Shown: positions 42,801 to 54,027 of the stretch, piece by piece | Position numbering within the stretch: the stretch's first letter is position 1 | Layout of the letters: the number at the start of each line of letters is the position of its first letter | Assembly: GCA_022925895.1 (NCBI GenBank) | Contig: JAKSYS010000081.1 | Coordinates: 69,501-133,500, forward strand | DNA: 64,000 nt | Reading direction: 5' to 3' | From: Fragilaria crotonensis | Lineage: Eukaryota > Bacillariophyta > Fragilariophyceae > Fragilariales > Fragilariaceae | Notes under the pieces: generated by a model | What the model was told of the DNA's origin: nothing | What the model saw: only the letters and a program-made list of their open reading frames with translations | The model's database searches: none | Translations under genes and position numbers: made by a program

Positions 42801-43907
42801 GTTACGAGCTGGAGAATCGGGAGCATTTGGGTTTAAAACACGCCTTGGGGAGGGATTAAGTTTCGTTGGTGTAAGCTTGGTTGAGGATTTGCTTAGAGCA
42901 AATCGAGATGGCTCATTAACCTGATCCCCATCAATGGGAGACATCCCAGGTGATGCAAACGAAGGTGAATTCTTTTCTTTCATTTCCTTTGTGGAACGAT
43001 CGGCTTCGAGATGTGGGGATCTGTCTGTGCTTGAGTGGGGCGACGCAAGTAAAGACGACGATTCAGGGGAAGTCGTCTGAGTTGCGCCCAGCAGACCGTC
43101 GAATAACTCGTCAAGCGACGACAGACTCACGTCGAGATTACGAGGTGAACCTTTCTTTTCGATACTCTCATCACTGACTTTTGAGACTGGTGAGGTAAAG
43201 GATGGCACAATGGCTGATACGTCGAGAGACCCGATGGACGGCCTTTCAAATCCCTCGTCACTCTGTAAGCGACACTGTTTGAGCGTCCGAGTGAACTTCC
43301 GAAGGCTACGTGGCGATATGCATACTTTACCATGGCTTCTAGAGCCTGTGATACACCCCGAGCTGTCTTGGGTCTGACTTTCGACGACGGCAGGCGCCAA
43401 CGATTCGGTTTGAAGGGCATATTTGCTTTTGTCGTTGGTAAAACCTGTAACCTGCATTCGAGACGAGGCGACGCGCACAAAGTTTGAAGCTGTCAACTCA
43501 GTTGTGTCACTGAGAACACTTTTATTCATGATGTCATTATTTCCGGCGCTCTGGATCGAATCGTCGCTATCAGAGAAAGGATTTTCGATGGGCTTCCTTG
43601 TTTCAGCGTCACCAGTTTTGCTTGTCGACTTAACTGTTGAAAGTGGAGTTTTGGGGATCCCAGAGAAGTAGTACGCAGACGCAGCCGTGGATCCAAGATT
43701 GACTTTGCGTTTCGTGGGCGTGGGCAGCACAGTCGCAGCTGCAGCGACGGCAATTGCATCAGATGAGGGCCGAGAACGGACATGGCCTCCGATGATTTGC
43801 CTGCGCTTGTTGCTTGCCGAGTTGTCAAACTCGGAACAAGCGTTGATATTCATCGCGAGCGTTTGGTCGCTGAAGCGACGCTTGCCTTCAGCCGGCGAAG
43901 TTACCAT
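39830..43907 (-). CDS. KNL1/Spc7-like kinetochore scaffold
   Basis: Two exons, 43907-40731 and 40666-39830, with a 64-bp intron (CACGAG|GTAAGT ... TTAACAG|AGTAAC), giving 1337 residues from ATG 43907 (an upstream TTG frame is not used). KNL1 joins microtubules to the centromere and recruits PP1 and checkpoint kinases. Order: a long disordered Ser/Thr-Pro-rich part; a SILN motif (~493-496) followed by basic KTVAF (511-515), matching the SILK and RVSF PP1-docking pair; then FTITCREIDQLVKQGG leading into a coiled coil with SGWEKIVLDSL; and a C-terminal domain with LVTAFELNASYPFGPLNVSL that fits the RWD fold. Clear MELT repeats are not visible. The call rests on architecture and short motifs. Confidence 0.68.
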
Positions 43908-44509
43908 TTTATTGACAGAGCGATGGTCCAGTGCCACGAACTTGGTTACACCCAATGATGTGAGGTATTCAAATTGTCAGAGATGCTAACGGTGAACTTG
44001 TACTTCGCCTTCCGGAAAACGATCGTTTTGTCCGACTCGAAAATTGGCGCGAGAAAAGATAACGGACTTCCTTCGGTGTTGCAGTTGGGCGTCTGACGTC
44101 TGACCGTACCCTGGTACTGATTTAATCCCGTGGGAAGGAATGTGAATCATGAATGACGTCACTTGTATCTTTGGTGAAAACCGGCTGACGTACGGACAGC
44201 ATAAACTGAAACTCGAGTGACGAGCGCACAATTCTTTGTTTAACATCTATGACCAGGGGTGCTAAATTTAGGCGATCTGGCCGGAGCGCCTACCAGCGCC
44301 TAAAAAAGTTTTATTTAGGCGCTCTGCCGATGTCTAATTTAGACGCTGGGGTTAGGGGTTAAGGGTACGGTACAGTGCCACTATGCCAGTACTACTCGGA
44401 GTACAAGCAAGACATACAAGCAAGACCACAGTAGTTCCTTATTGTGCCATACTAGTTCCGGCTACTGGTTACAGTAATAGTGTCTACTGTATATATTAAT
44501 ATATTCAGC
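43908..44509. other. Intergenic DNA between the KNL1-like gene and a Copia fragment
   Basis: Holds the presumed promoter of the KNL1-like gene. TTTAGGCGCTC and GCGCCTAAA words at 44265-44335 form small hairpins. GTAC-rich words at 44365-44440. No gene. Confidence 0.5.
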
Positions 44510-46335
44510 CTTAATACCTGTATCTTCTTTGAGGCTAACCCATGTGGTGCTCAAATCCTTCCATTGGACGAGCATTTCCCAGCCGAGCGTGGTCTCACAT
44601 CACCTGCGAGTCCCCAGCCATGCGCGTTGTGATGAATGCGTCTTGTTGCAGGACTTGTTTCCCGGTCGTCCGGTAATCGATTATTTCTTGGAACAGTATG
44701 TGGCGATTCCCTCCGTCGTCGATCTGCGCGAATAGGTTTTCCGCGCTTGCGTTCGCCGCTAATGACGCCTTGTACCCATCCTGAAATTCCACTTCGTACT
44801 CTCGGGAATCCAATATCGGGTTGTCGTTGGCCGTGCCGATTGGCAGGCCGTCTTTGTCTCTCAAACACTTGACGACGCGTGCGAGTTGGACTTCTCCACC
44901 GTCACGGGGCAGCGCGAGTTCCATATTTAGGTATGTATCGTCGAAGGCGTCTGGAGTAAAATCCTGATCAGCCTCCCTGACGTTTGGGTCATTTATGGTA
45001 TGCCCAAACTCTTGGACGAACTCTGCATCATAGGCAGGGTCATCCCAATCATCGATGGCAACAACATGGTGTCCCATCTCGTCTTGTGCCACGAGGTCAT
45101 TGCCACCGATACGTTCTGTGATCAGTGCCGTGAAGTTCTTCATGCGTGCTTCATTTTCACTGGTCTTCGTCTCCAAGTTCGTGACCCTTTGCACCGTGGT
45201 TCGCGATAGGACTTTACCTGTGCTAGTCAGCACCCAGAATGACATTAAAGTGCCGATGCGATGCGACACTCCGAGCCATCGTCCGATTTTTGTTTCGCCT
45301 AATCCGGCATTTTCTCGGTACCATATCCAGTCGTAGAACCCAAAGTCCAAGTATTCCGATATATCCACTGCCTCGCCGGTGATACGTTCCAGTGGGCACC
45401 TGCCCTCCAGTCCCCGCGAGCGATTAGATGCTCGGTTCTGGATGTCACACACCCACTGCAAGCCATAGTCCCACAGTCGCTGCGGTACATTCTTTTGCAC
45501 CATGACCCGAAACCATTTCTTCCGAATCTCTCGGTTCACGCCTTCTGCGAAGTTATGGTTTGGTCGGTATGGTTCTGTTATGTGATGATCGATCGCATAC
45601 TTCCGCACGTTTGTCATGAACTCCGTTTTGCGACCACACTGTTCTTGCGAACCATCGAATGTCAACTTCTCTGGCCGACCGTATTCATTTATAAACTGCC
45701 GCAGCGCGTCCCCAGCCTCTGATTTTGAGTGTAGTGGGAAGGCGGTTGCGAAGAAATCCTTGTTTGCAAAGATCTGAGCATATCGATTTCCATTTATCGA
45801 CTCATCGGCCGTCCATGGTATCCGTGTAGAATTCACCTCGGAGTAGTGGTTTCTTGAAGACGCGGTCAGCTCGATATATTTGACTAAGGGGGAGTACCGC
45901 CGACCTCGTGACATTTTGTGTTGTGACTTTGATAGTCTCTCGAGCTTGTGCCAATCCGATGAACCATCTTTCGCTCAGCTCTTGGGCTGTGACCATCGAA
46001 TGTCGTTTTGACGTCGCGAATGTTTTTGGCATTGGTACGTCGGGAGCTGCGTGTTCGCCATCAACGTTGACGGTTGCGATCAGCCGTTCTGTTACAACAC
46101 ACGATATGGATTGTGCGTCAAAATTGTAAGTGGACATGTCAAAATCCACATCAAAATCCACATTGACGTTGATTTGGCTCATGCCGTATTGTCCCTCCTC
46201 GCCGTGATGTGCAGTATTCGGAAACTGTATGTCACGGGGATTCCACTCGGCAGCAAGAGGACAGAGTGATATGTGGGCATGTTTCAAGCTCGTGGCTTGT
46301 GGGTGTTCGCGAATCAAAGAAGATGACAGTTCCAT
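44510..46335 (-). pseudogene. Copia pre-integrase, integrase and C-terminal domain
   Basis: The pre-integrase part ends ELSERWFIGLAQARETIKVT. The integrase core starts GEFYTDTMDGR (first Asp) and continues in the next frame with NRYAQIFANKDFFATAF, KLTFDGSQEQCGRKTEFM (second Asp) and NHNFAEGVNREIRKKWFR (Glu). After a Copia post-core region (FYDWIWYRENAGLGETKIGR) and an acidic linker, a chromodomain-like tail is split by a frameshift near 44610 (ETTLGWEMLVQWKDLSTTWV). Two frame breaks; otherwise well preserved. Confidence 0.8.
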
Positions 46336-46341
46336 CTGCTT

Positions 46342-46812
46342 TCATAGGGAATTGAAACTCATGCCCGCATATGGGTTGTCTTGAACGCTGACGCCAAAGG
46401 CACGCATTTGGTTTGGGTTGATTAGTGAATGGTCTAGTAGGATGTCGCCCATCCATATGGCCTCATTGAAGACCAAGATGTATGTCAAGCCCGTGTGGTC
46501 ACTGGTGACTACCTTCGCTCCGGTCACGATGGGAACATCGATGATTGGTTGGTACGTGTCCGCATAGGGTGACACATCGCACTCGCGGCTGGTATATTGC
46601 AATATAATTGCATTGCTACCAAGAACGATTGTGTCGGCGTGCGAGTCAAGCTCCATGCGACCGTCGGTAACAACATTATGCTTTGCCTTGTTTTGCTGTT
46701 TGTTCTTGCGGATAGACGACGTACGCCTATTTCTTGTAGTATTGGCCGAGACCACAGTTGTCCTTGAAAACGTAACAATCTTTTTAGATTGGGATGTAGT
46801 TGCAATAAGCAA
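46342..46812 (-). pseudogene. Copia protease, DSHAD type
   Basis: The active-site motif MELDSHADTIVLGSN has Asp-Ser-His-Ala-Asp in place of the common Asp-Ser-Gly, a known variant in some Copia lineages. It is followed by a beta-rich domain ending LVFNEAIWMGDILLDHSL. It is joined to Gag and pre-integrase by frame changes near 46830 and 46338. Confidence 0.75.
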
Positions 46813-46957
46813 TCTATTAACTGTGGAAACGGAAGCAGAACGTCATTCCTTTCGGGATTTCTTGCTGTTGCGACCGCCGAAGGCGTCGCCAGCGTTACCC
46901 GGGACACTCGAGTCGTCTGTGGCAGAGGTATCGTCGTCTCTGTTTGCTTTAGCCAGC

Positions 46958-48316
46958 TTAGCTAAGCGCAGCTACGGTTCTTTTGAGATCCGCGATCTGG
47001 GATTTGACGTCCGCCACCTTTCTTTTGGTTGGCGTGCCAGAGGTTCCTTTGGCTTTGTTGGTTTTCCTGGTTGCCATGACGGTCTCTTTATCCGTACCAG
47101 ACATCTTGTCCCAGTCTGAGTAATACCCAGTCCAGATACTGCCGTCTGGCATATGGATACCCTTGCGTTTAGACGAGGGTCCACCGCCGGCTCCGCCGCC
47201 ACGGATGCGCTTGGCTTTGTGCTTCGTGTCGGCTGCGGAGACCTTCCTGGTGAGGTGACTGTCTGGTAATTCAGACACCATCGCCGCCAGGTGATTGGCA
47301 CATTCGGTGAACGTGACCGAATCCAACTGAGCTTGAATCCGCAAGGCACTCACTGCATTCTGAAGTGCAGGGTGCTGGATTTTCTTGAGTAGCATTCGAA
47401 CCTTCGCCTGTTCCGTGACGGCCTCTCCTTCTTCCTCAAACATGTTGAACATCTTCTGGAGCTTATCCAAGAAGGAGGAGAAAGAGAGCGACATTTCATG
47501 TTTGTAATAAAGATTGTCGCGGTAGCCTTCAGCTTGAGTAATGCGTCGGGTAGTAGTCCCTTCGCCACTGTAGTGTGCACGGAGCATGATCATGTTGTCG
47601 CGACCGCTCTGTTTTGGGGCAACTTTGTTGATCCATTGTTCCGCGCTCTCCGATTGGAGGAAGCTTTTCAGAAGTTGGTGAACCTTCCTGGCATCACCTT
47701 GGAAGTTGGGCCCTTTCATGGGAGCGCATGCGATGGTTCGTTGAAACTGAGATACTCAATCGCACGATCAGGTTCTTCTGCTTCCCGGATTACGTGGGAC
47801 AGTGGGATGCCGTTCACCCCCGGGATCGTGGAGAGGTAGCTAGTTCGCAAAAGCGGGTTCCCATTCCGGCCACTTTCGCTCATCTTTGAACTTGCCGGGG
47901 TCAGCCGCCTTGCTTACTGTGTCCGACTGATCCTTTTCAATCTTACGAACGTCGGCTTGTTGGGAGGCTTCGTCTAAGATGATCTTGAATTGGTCTGCAT
48001 CATCGATCCCTTCGAGCGAGGGTTGTTCTCCGACACGTCCAAAGTCCTGAACCCAGTGGATTAATCCAATCATGTATCGGATACGACGGAGTCCAAAGAT
48101 GGCTCTTCCGTCAGTGGCAGTACGCCTACTGTAGGACTCCGCGAGATCGCGAATGTCCTTTTCTTTCATCGTTGCCAAATCGGCAAACGTGTCAAAGCCT
48201 TCGTCCCTGATACGGGTACGTGTGGCAACTTGATCGAATCCAATCCACCCGAGGATTGTATCCATCACAGTTGTTGGTGCCTCGCCGGCAACTTCGATGA
48301 GTTCTTCAATATCCAT
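46958..48316 (-). pseudogene. Copia Gag
   Basis: The start ATG at 48316 opens MDIEELIEVAGEAP with a small helical domain (GFDQVATRTRIRDEGFDTFA). After FAN a 4-bp insertion near 47836 (a CTAG/CTAC duplication) gives a stop and frameshift; the sense resumes as YLSTIPGVNGIPLSHVIREA. The main Gag core then reads NFQGDARKVHQLLKSFLQSE, YRDNLYYKHEMSLSFSSF and LDKLQKMFNMFEE. The C-terminal part is basic with DGSIWTGYYSDWDKMS, then a coiled coil. No zinc knuckle seen. Confidence 0.75.
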
Positions 48317-48850
48317 CTTGCTTCTCTCTGTATGATAGAGTTGTACACAGGTGAGTGATTAGGTCATCACGACAACGCGCTTCATATGGTTGGGTGATCA
48401 GCCCCTCCCTTTGTTTCTTCTTCGCCGCAATGTGACAAGCGTCATCATTGGACAATCCCATGTCGGCATCGCGTCGCGAATGGTGTCATGTGATCATGGG
48501 ATATTTATTCTGCTTCTCTTGTTATTGTTCTATAGCCATTGGGTCTGATAAACCGTACAAAATCTACTACTACGGTACAATCTCATGGATTACCGCCGTG
48601 CTCATGGGCACTTGTAGACTAGAACTTACACAACTGGTTGTTACAACAAAAGAGTGAGATCCGATCATTCGGATCCCTGCATACTTAGATCTTACTCATA
48701 CATATGTGTGTATCACTGCACGACGACCATATATTCACTTGGATATACGTGTCGGGTCGTCATGCATTTACATCGCCGTATTGTTGACTCGCCACTCATA
48801 GTTGGGTACGGTGCACCTCATACTGTATACGGCAATATTTGTTTGTAACC
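48317..48850. other. Leader region upstream of the truncated Copia Gag
   Basis: On the minus strand this would hold the 5' LTR and leader, but with no second LTR copy in the window I cannot define it. No gene is supported. Confidence 0.35.
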
Positions 48851-49010
48851 CCCTGGAAGGTCCGGCCCAAGCACGTTTCAGCCGTTAAGTTTGTGACCGT
48901 CGTCAGATATGCGTCAGAGATTTTCCAAATTGTATGTATTGCGAGATTTGTAGCTCGATTGGTCGATGCAAACGAGCCGGCAAGGTTTTCTCCTCGTAAG
49001 TAAAATATTG

Positions 49011-49269
49011 CTGACCGTCAGTAAAAAATTGCTGACCGACAGTAAATATTTACTGACCGTCAGCAAAGAATTGCTGACCGTCAGTAAATCTGATTTGTCT
49101 TTAAGAAGCTTTCGTCGTGGACACATGGTATGTTCTTACGTCAGTAATTTCTTCTGGCCGTCAGCAATTTCTTTCTGACCGTCAGCAATTTTTTACTGAC
49201 CGTCAGCAAATTTTAACTGACCGTAAGTAAATTTTTACTGACCGTCATCAATTTTTCACTGACCGTCAG
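49011..49269. repeat. Palindrome array CTGACCGTCAG, 21-bp period
   Basis: Near-perfect copies start at 49011, 49032, 49053 and 49074, then at 49154, 49175, 49196, 49217, 49238 and 49259: two blocks with an exact 21-bp step. Variants include CTGACCGACAG, CTGGCCGTCAG, CTGACCGTAAG and CTGACCGTCAT. A partial site (ACGTCAG) lies at about 49138. Spacers are A/T runs such as AATTTTTA. The 11-mer is self-complementary around its central base. Confidence 0.92.
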
Positions 49270-49625
49270 TAATTTTACACTTTGCGCCATTCACATGATA
49301 ATAGCGCCAGCCTATGCTTCACGTTGCGTCACCAAGACTCAGAATGGAAGCGATTTTCACCTCCAGGAAGGTCCGGCTTCCAGAAGCCTTTGGCTTAAGC
49401 CAAAGGCTCCACACGTTTTCATATTATTGGAAGCTCGTCATCAAAGGTCTTACTTACGGCTTTTCACCTTCAAATAGACAGTGTCATGTCGAACTTAGAG
49501 ACTTGAATATATGGTACGCATATGACGATGACCCCTCATTATGTCGTTTCCTTTATAACGAGTTCCCATAGGAATAAAACACGTTCCTTGATTAGCTCGG
49601 CGAAGCCATTTGCTTAAGCCATTGA

Positions 49626-49665
49626 CTTCCAGAAGCCATTGGCTTAAGCCAATGGCTTCTGGAAG
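49626..49665. repeat. 40-bp perfect palindrome
   Basis: The half-site CTTCCAGAAGCCATTGGCTT is followed directly by its exact reverse complement. Related half-sites flank it (AAGCCATTTGCTTAAGCCATTG on the left, AAGCCAAAGGCTT on the right). A similar palindrome AGCCTTTGGCTTAAGCCAAAGGCT is at about 49385-49408. Confidence 0.95.
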
Positions 49666-49984
49666 CCAAAGGCTTTTGGACATATCCCTACTAAGTAGTT
49701 TAACCACCTTATTTAAACCGTCGTCAGAGAAGTCATATCCGCTACCATTACTTAAGTTCAAATACAAATGCTTGTTGTTAATTAAAAAGGATCATGAGCT
49801 CACCGTTCCGATTTATGTCAGAAGTGGATTTATTTAGCTTTTGTTTTGAAGGAATCGCACGTACAGAATTTGTGATGACAAATGTACGATACGGTAGAAA
49901 AGCCAGACTTCCGGAACCTCCAGGCTCCAGGGTATCACGTGTTTTCGTCTTATTCACGATTCCCTAGGTATGGCCGGACCTTCC

Positions 49985-50327
49985 TGGTGAATACTAACCT
50001 TCGACCTCCTTCGAAATGCTTCGGAATACTCCAGTACGTCGTACAGTATACAGTATACTGTGAACCTTGTGTATGCATACTCCGAGGGCGGAGTGCACTG
50101 TATTTATACACTACTGTATCATAAAGTAAAACTCGGTACAAGTATCTGGCTACGAGCTACGAACAAATATACCAGATACGACGTATTATTACCAGCTACT
50201 AGAACTACAAACTTTTATGTACACACACCGCAGTCAGGCGATATGTCGCAAAAGCTTGTCGCCATAACGACGCATAATATCGACTACCACCAGTTGTCAC
50301 CAACCTGCTGAGGTCTGTCGTCATATC
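49985..50327. other. Upstream region of the PSMD6 gene
   Basis: Contains GTAC/TACAGTATAC-rich words (50030-50060) and the presumed promoter. No box is evident. Confidence 0.45.
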
Positions 50328-51643
50328 ATGGGTGTGAATGCAATGGAAGTTGATTCTCCGGCGCCGAGACTCGAGACTCTTAGGAAGGAGCCGTCGCCTG
50401 GTCAACCGTCGGCGTCTGCTGAAACGGCCTCGAAGTATCCTAAAATGGATCTGGCGCAGCGGATCCACAAGCTTCTCATGGTTTCCTCTGGAAAGCTGGG
50501 AGGTGATATTTCGCAGATGATGGAAGAAGTCAAGAAGGAGATTCTCGATGAGCTTGAGAATCCATCTCTTTATCGTGCGTTACAGGGTGCCCTCGGCTGG
50601 GGACCGGTCGACAATTTGGACCAGATTGACGAGAAACATTCAGCAACACTCAAAAGCCTGGAGGAGAAGGTCGACGACGCCAAAGAAAATGCTGGAGACA
50701 TGGAAGTTTTGGATGCAAGGCTAGAAATCGCCAGATTTGCTGCCAAGTCCTGCGGTAAGGACGTGGCATTGCAAATGTACAGCAAGGTTTTGGATTTACC
50801 AAAGCTTTCCACTGGAAAGACCATTGACGCGTTAATGGAATGTGCCCGCGTTGCGTCGTTCCATGGAGATCTCAAGAAGAATGCAACCTTGATCGAACGG
50901 GTGAGTGCGCGTGTGATATTCTATTATTTTACGCGTAAATCCTGTCTCACATCGTCTCGTAGGCGTCGAGGTTGGCTCACGATGGTGGAGACTGGGATCG
51001 CCGTAATCGATTGAAAGTGTACAGCGCTCTTTCCAAGCTCCTAGCTCGTGATGTCAAGGACGCGGCAGAACTCTTGGTGGATTGCATCGCGACCTTTTCA
51101 TGCAATGAGCTTTGTTCGTACCCTGAGTTTCTTGTGTACACAATCCTTTCGAATATTCTGCATTTGCCACGCCCTGATCTCAAATCGAAGATGATCGACG
51201 GACCTGAAATCCTAACAGTTGAGAAGGAAATTCCCGAGGTTATCAAGTTGATCAACGCATTGTATGACTGCGATTACAAGGCATATCTCCTCGCGATGGT
51301 CGATGTTCACTCTGTGCTTGTTGCTGATCGCTTTTTACAGCCTCATGCTGGCTTCCTGATGCGAGAGCTGCACGTTCTGGGATACAAACAGTTCTTGGAC
51401 TCATACAAATCTGTGACTCTCGATTCTATGGCGGCGTCGTTTGGTGTAACCGTCAAGTATCTTGATCTTCAATTGAGTCGATTCATTGCCGCTGGACGAT
51501 TGACGGCGAAGATTGACAAATACGGAGGAGTAGTTGAGACGAACAGGCCCGATCTCAAAAATGCGCAATACCGAGACATGATTCAGGAAGGCGATCTTCT
51601 GTTGAACAGAATTCAAAAGTTGGCTCGGGTTGTGGATTTGTAG
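50328..51643 (+). CDS. PSMD6: 26S proteasome regulatory subunit Rpn7/PSMD6
   Basis: Two exons, 50328-50900 and 50963-51643, with a 62-bp intron (GAACGG|GTGAGT ... CTCGTAG|GCGTCG), phase 0; 417 residues, close to the family's ~390. Rpn7 is a non-catalytic lid subunit that helps assemble the proteasome lid and receive ubiquitinated proteins. After a ~40-residue Pro/Ser-rich start come the Rpn7 helical repeats (~80-260), with the signature GGDWDRRNRLKVYSAL right after the splice. The C-terminal PCI domain (~280-390) has SVTLDSMAASFGVTVKYLD followed by LQLSRFIAAGRLTAKID. The start is the first ATG of the long frame. It converges with the bZIP-like gene, their stops about 50 bp apart. Confidence 0.96.
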
Positions 51644-51696
51644 TCTAAGTGTTGGTAAGATTGGCTAGGCTTCTATTTTCACGCAGCTGATTTCAC

Positions 51697-53339
51697 TCAT
51701 TCGTGGTAGGGATATAAACAGCCAATGAAGACCATTGTCGCTGGGAATTCTTTTGGGGAAGAAGGGTCCTCGTTACGACGATTCTTTCTTTGCGCGAGAG
51801 TGGATTCTTTCAGATCCCCAACCTGGACACTATGGAATGGAGGACAGGAGCATGAGGTGAGACGGTGCGGAGCGGTAAATGCCCAACCAAAAGAAACGTC
51901 CAAACTCACGGTACTCTCTAGTATGTTGGAATTGTCGTCAACCCAGAGAAGGAGCTTAACAACTTGTAATGGAGTAAGAATCTCCTGACATTTAGACATG
52001 CGATCGCTGAAAACCTTTTGTTTGTGCTCGCAAATTGACTTGAGTTTGCCAAGCAGGCGTAAACATTCTTTTAGATTTTCAGACAGGTCACGAATCTTTT
52101 GACTTTGTTCCAAAATCTTGCGCCCTTGCTGTGATGTTATCCGAAGTTCCTCTCGAAGAATTCCAGCAATCGGGTTTCGCTTGATGTCGGTGTAAAACCG
52201 CTCGTTTTGCCCAAGAGTCCACAGTCCCATCTTCGTGAAGTTCGTTGGCGCAACCAATCTAACAAGTAGATGAGCGAAACATTGCAGCAAGGTACTCGGA
52301 GAACAGAGAGAAATGCTTACCTTTGAAGTTGTTGAAGGTGAAACGTGAGTTCTTTATGACGATTGTCACCGTAGTCGGAGTACACTTCAGAAAATTGATT
52401 CAAGAGGGGATTCAACTGCTCTGGTCCAGCGCCTTCATGCATAAGCCTTTTCATTTCTTGCTCCTGAGCTTTCCTTTCTTCGTCGAATTTATTCGATTGA
52501 TTAGTAATTGTGTCCAAGTGACGCTTTAGCGTTTCGTTTTCGGCTTTGAGACTAGCCAATTTGGATTCACAGTCAGCCAGACGAGGCTTCTTCCGGCGCT
52601 TGCTATACAGTGGTGCCTTCGTATCCTTGATTGCTTCGCCCTGTGTGCGTTTACGGGTTTCTGTTACGGATGCAATTGCTGCCTCGGCGCAATCTTCAAC
52701 GTCGCAGCCCGAGGTAGGCCCATCTAGTTTCTCCGGGGAACTGTTAGCTTCATCCGAACTACCGGTGGTTGCGTGGCTCGAAGCTACCGGGCAATCCAGC
52801 TGAGACTGTGCCTGTATAAGTTGTGAGAGAGCCTGAAGACTTCGCTGGTAGCTGACTTGCTCGCCATCCCCAGAGTCTGGCACCGTATCGTTGGTATTCG
52901 CGTGACGCGACAGGGAAGATAACACGTCGGAAGGGAGGGATATCCCAAGTCGACCGGCAAGAACCGCAAACTGTGAAATCAGCAGATTTTTTTGCCCAGA
53001 CTCTTTGTCTGAGTTTCCAGAGGGATCTGTTGGATCCAGCTTTTGCGATGTGTCTGTTTCAAATAGCAACGGTCGCGAAAATGATTGCACACTCGACCCC
53101 GGATTACAATCACGCAAATCTCCGTTCTGTGAGACTCCGAAGTCCTTCAAAATATCTTTCTCCGAAATCACTCCCACATCGGAGCCTAGAAGGGTCATGA
53201 AATCTGATAATCCTGCTGGGGTCGAGTCGTCCATCATCATCATCTCATTGTAAAAAAGACTTTCTAGTAGAGCATGCTCAAGACTAGAGGAGCTTTCGCT
53301 GTTGGTGATGTCGGTATGGGATTCGTCGTTGTTAGCCAT
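51697..53339 (-). CDS. bZIP-like protein with conserved C-terminal extension
   Basis: Two exons, 53339-52321 and 52258-51697, with a 62-bp intron (CAAAG|GTAAGC ... TTGTTAG|ATTGG), phase kept; 526 residues. An acidic, Ser-rich N-terminus is followed by a coiled segment: basic SKRRKKPRLADCESKL (~246-261), then a zipper with Leu at 254, 261, 264, 271 and 275. The basic part lacks the canonical N-x7-R DNA contacts, so direct DNA binding is doubtful. After it comes a conserved helical domain (~311-450): SEVYSDYGDNRHKELTFHLQ, VAPTNFTKMGLWTLGQN, NPIAGILREELRITSQQGRK and CQEILTPLQVVKLLLWVDDN. This extension is common in diatom bZIP proteins and recalls the DOG1 domain of plant TGA factors. A role in transcription is inferred. 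Confidence 0.72.
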
Positions 53340-53753
53340 CTCCTTCGCAATTCAACGAATCAGTAAGAACGTGTGAGCGCTGTCACAATGTCACAATGAA
53401 TGCGGTCTCAACTCTCGCGACTCCTGCTTTGCTTCTCATCACACCTCACACCTCACACCTCACACTTCACACTTACGTCGTAGAACAAATCAACGTTACA
53501 ATTGATTGTATGCGTAGTACGCTAGTACATGTACAATTACCTGGTACCATGTATGGATAGTGGAGAGTGGTGCGATGGTGGGTTACTTACTAGCACTGTA
53601 CGTCCCAGTACTGGTTCCAGCCGTTTATGTGATAGGGTTCACGTTAACGGATCCTTTTCAATCGCGGATCGACATATCATATGATAGGGTCCAGGTAAAG
53701 ATCCAGTACGTGACGTCACGCGCCACGCCAACAGTACAAGTCCCCAGGAGGGA
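53340..53753. other. Intergenic DNA upstream of the bZIP-like gene
   Basis: CACACCTCACACCTCACAC-type simple repeat at about 53440-53475 and GTAC-rich words at 53510-53560. No gene. Confidence 0.5.
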
Positions 53754-54027
53754 TTATTACTTTTTGTACTTTTGTACTTTTGTTTTTCAAATGAACCCGG
53801 AAACCATGTACTTTTGTTTCCGGGGTTTGTACTTTCAAAAGTACAAAAAAAGTACAAAAAGTCAATAACATTTTCAATAACATTTTCGATGTTAGTTGAA
53901 CCCGGAGTGTACTTTTTGTACTTTTTAAAGAATTGGGGTTTCAACTTCGGGCACTCCATCTGCTTCGTCAAGCAATCATGTGCAAAAACTGACTGACTAT
54001 CGGTTGTAGTATTTCAACGCTAATAGG

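Larger units (their letters stand above)
44510..48316 (-). mobile_element. 5' part of a Copia element with DSHAD protease (Gag-protease-integrase)
   Basis: Minus-strand order is Gag (48316-46958), protease (46812-46342), pre-integrase (46335-45802) and integrase with C-terminal domain (45914-44510). It ends abruptly after a chromodomain-like segment; RT and RNase H are absent and no flanking LTR pair is visible. It is of a different lineage from the 2091-8953 element: other Gag, other protease motif. Confidence 0.8.
48855..49984. mobile_element. Putative MITE-like unit with GGAAGGTCCGGCC inverted ends
   Basis: GGAAGGTCCGGCC at 48855-48867 and its reverse complement at 49972-49984 form the ends of a 1.13-kb stretch without genes. 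A third, partial copy (GGAAGGTCCGG) is at 49366. The unit holds the CTGACCGTCAG array and the AAGCCATTGGCTT palindromes. Ends longer than 13 bp and a target duplication are not clear. Confidence 0.45.

Noticed and set aside
46613-47119. Plus-strand 168-codon frame
   Set aside because: Antisense of the DSHAD protease and Gag tail.
48317-48850. 5' LTR of the truncated DSHAD Copia element
   Set aside because: Position is right, but without a second copy or clear TG...CA ends it cannot be defined.
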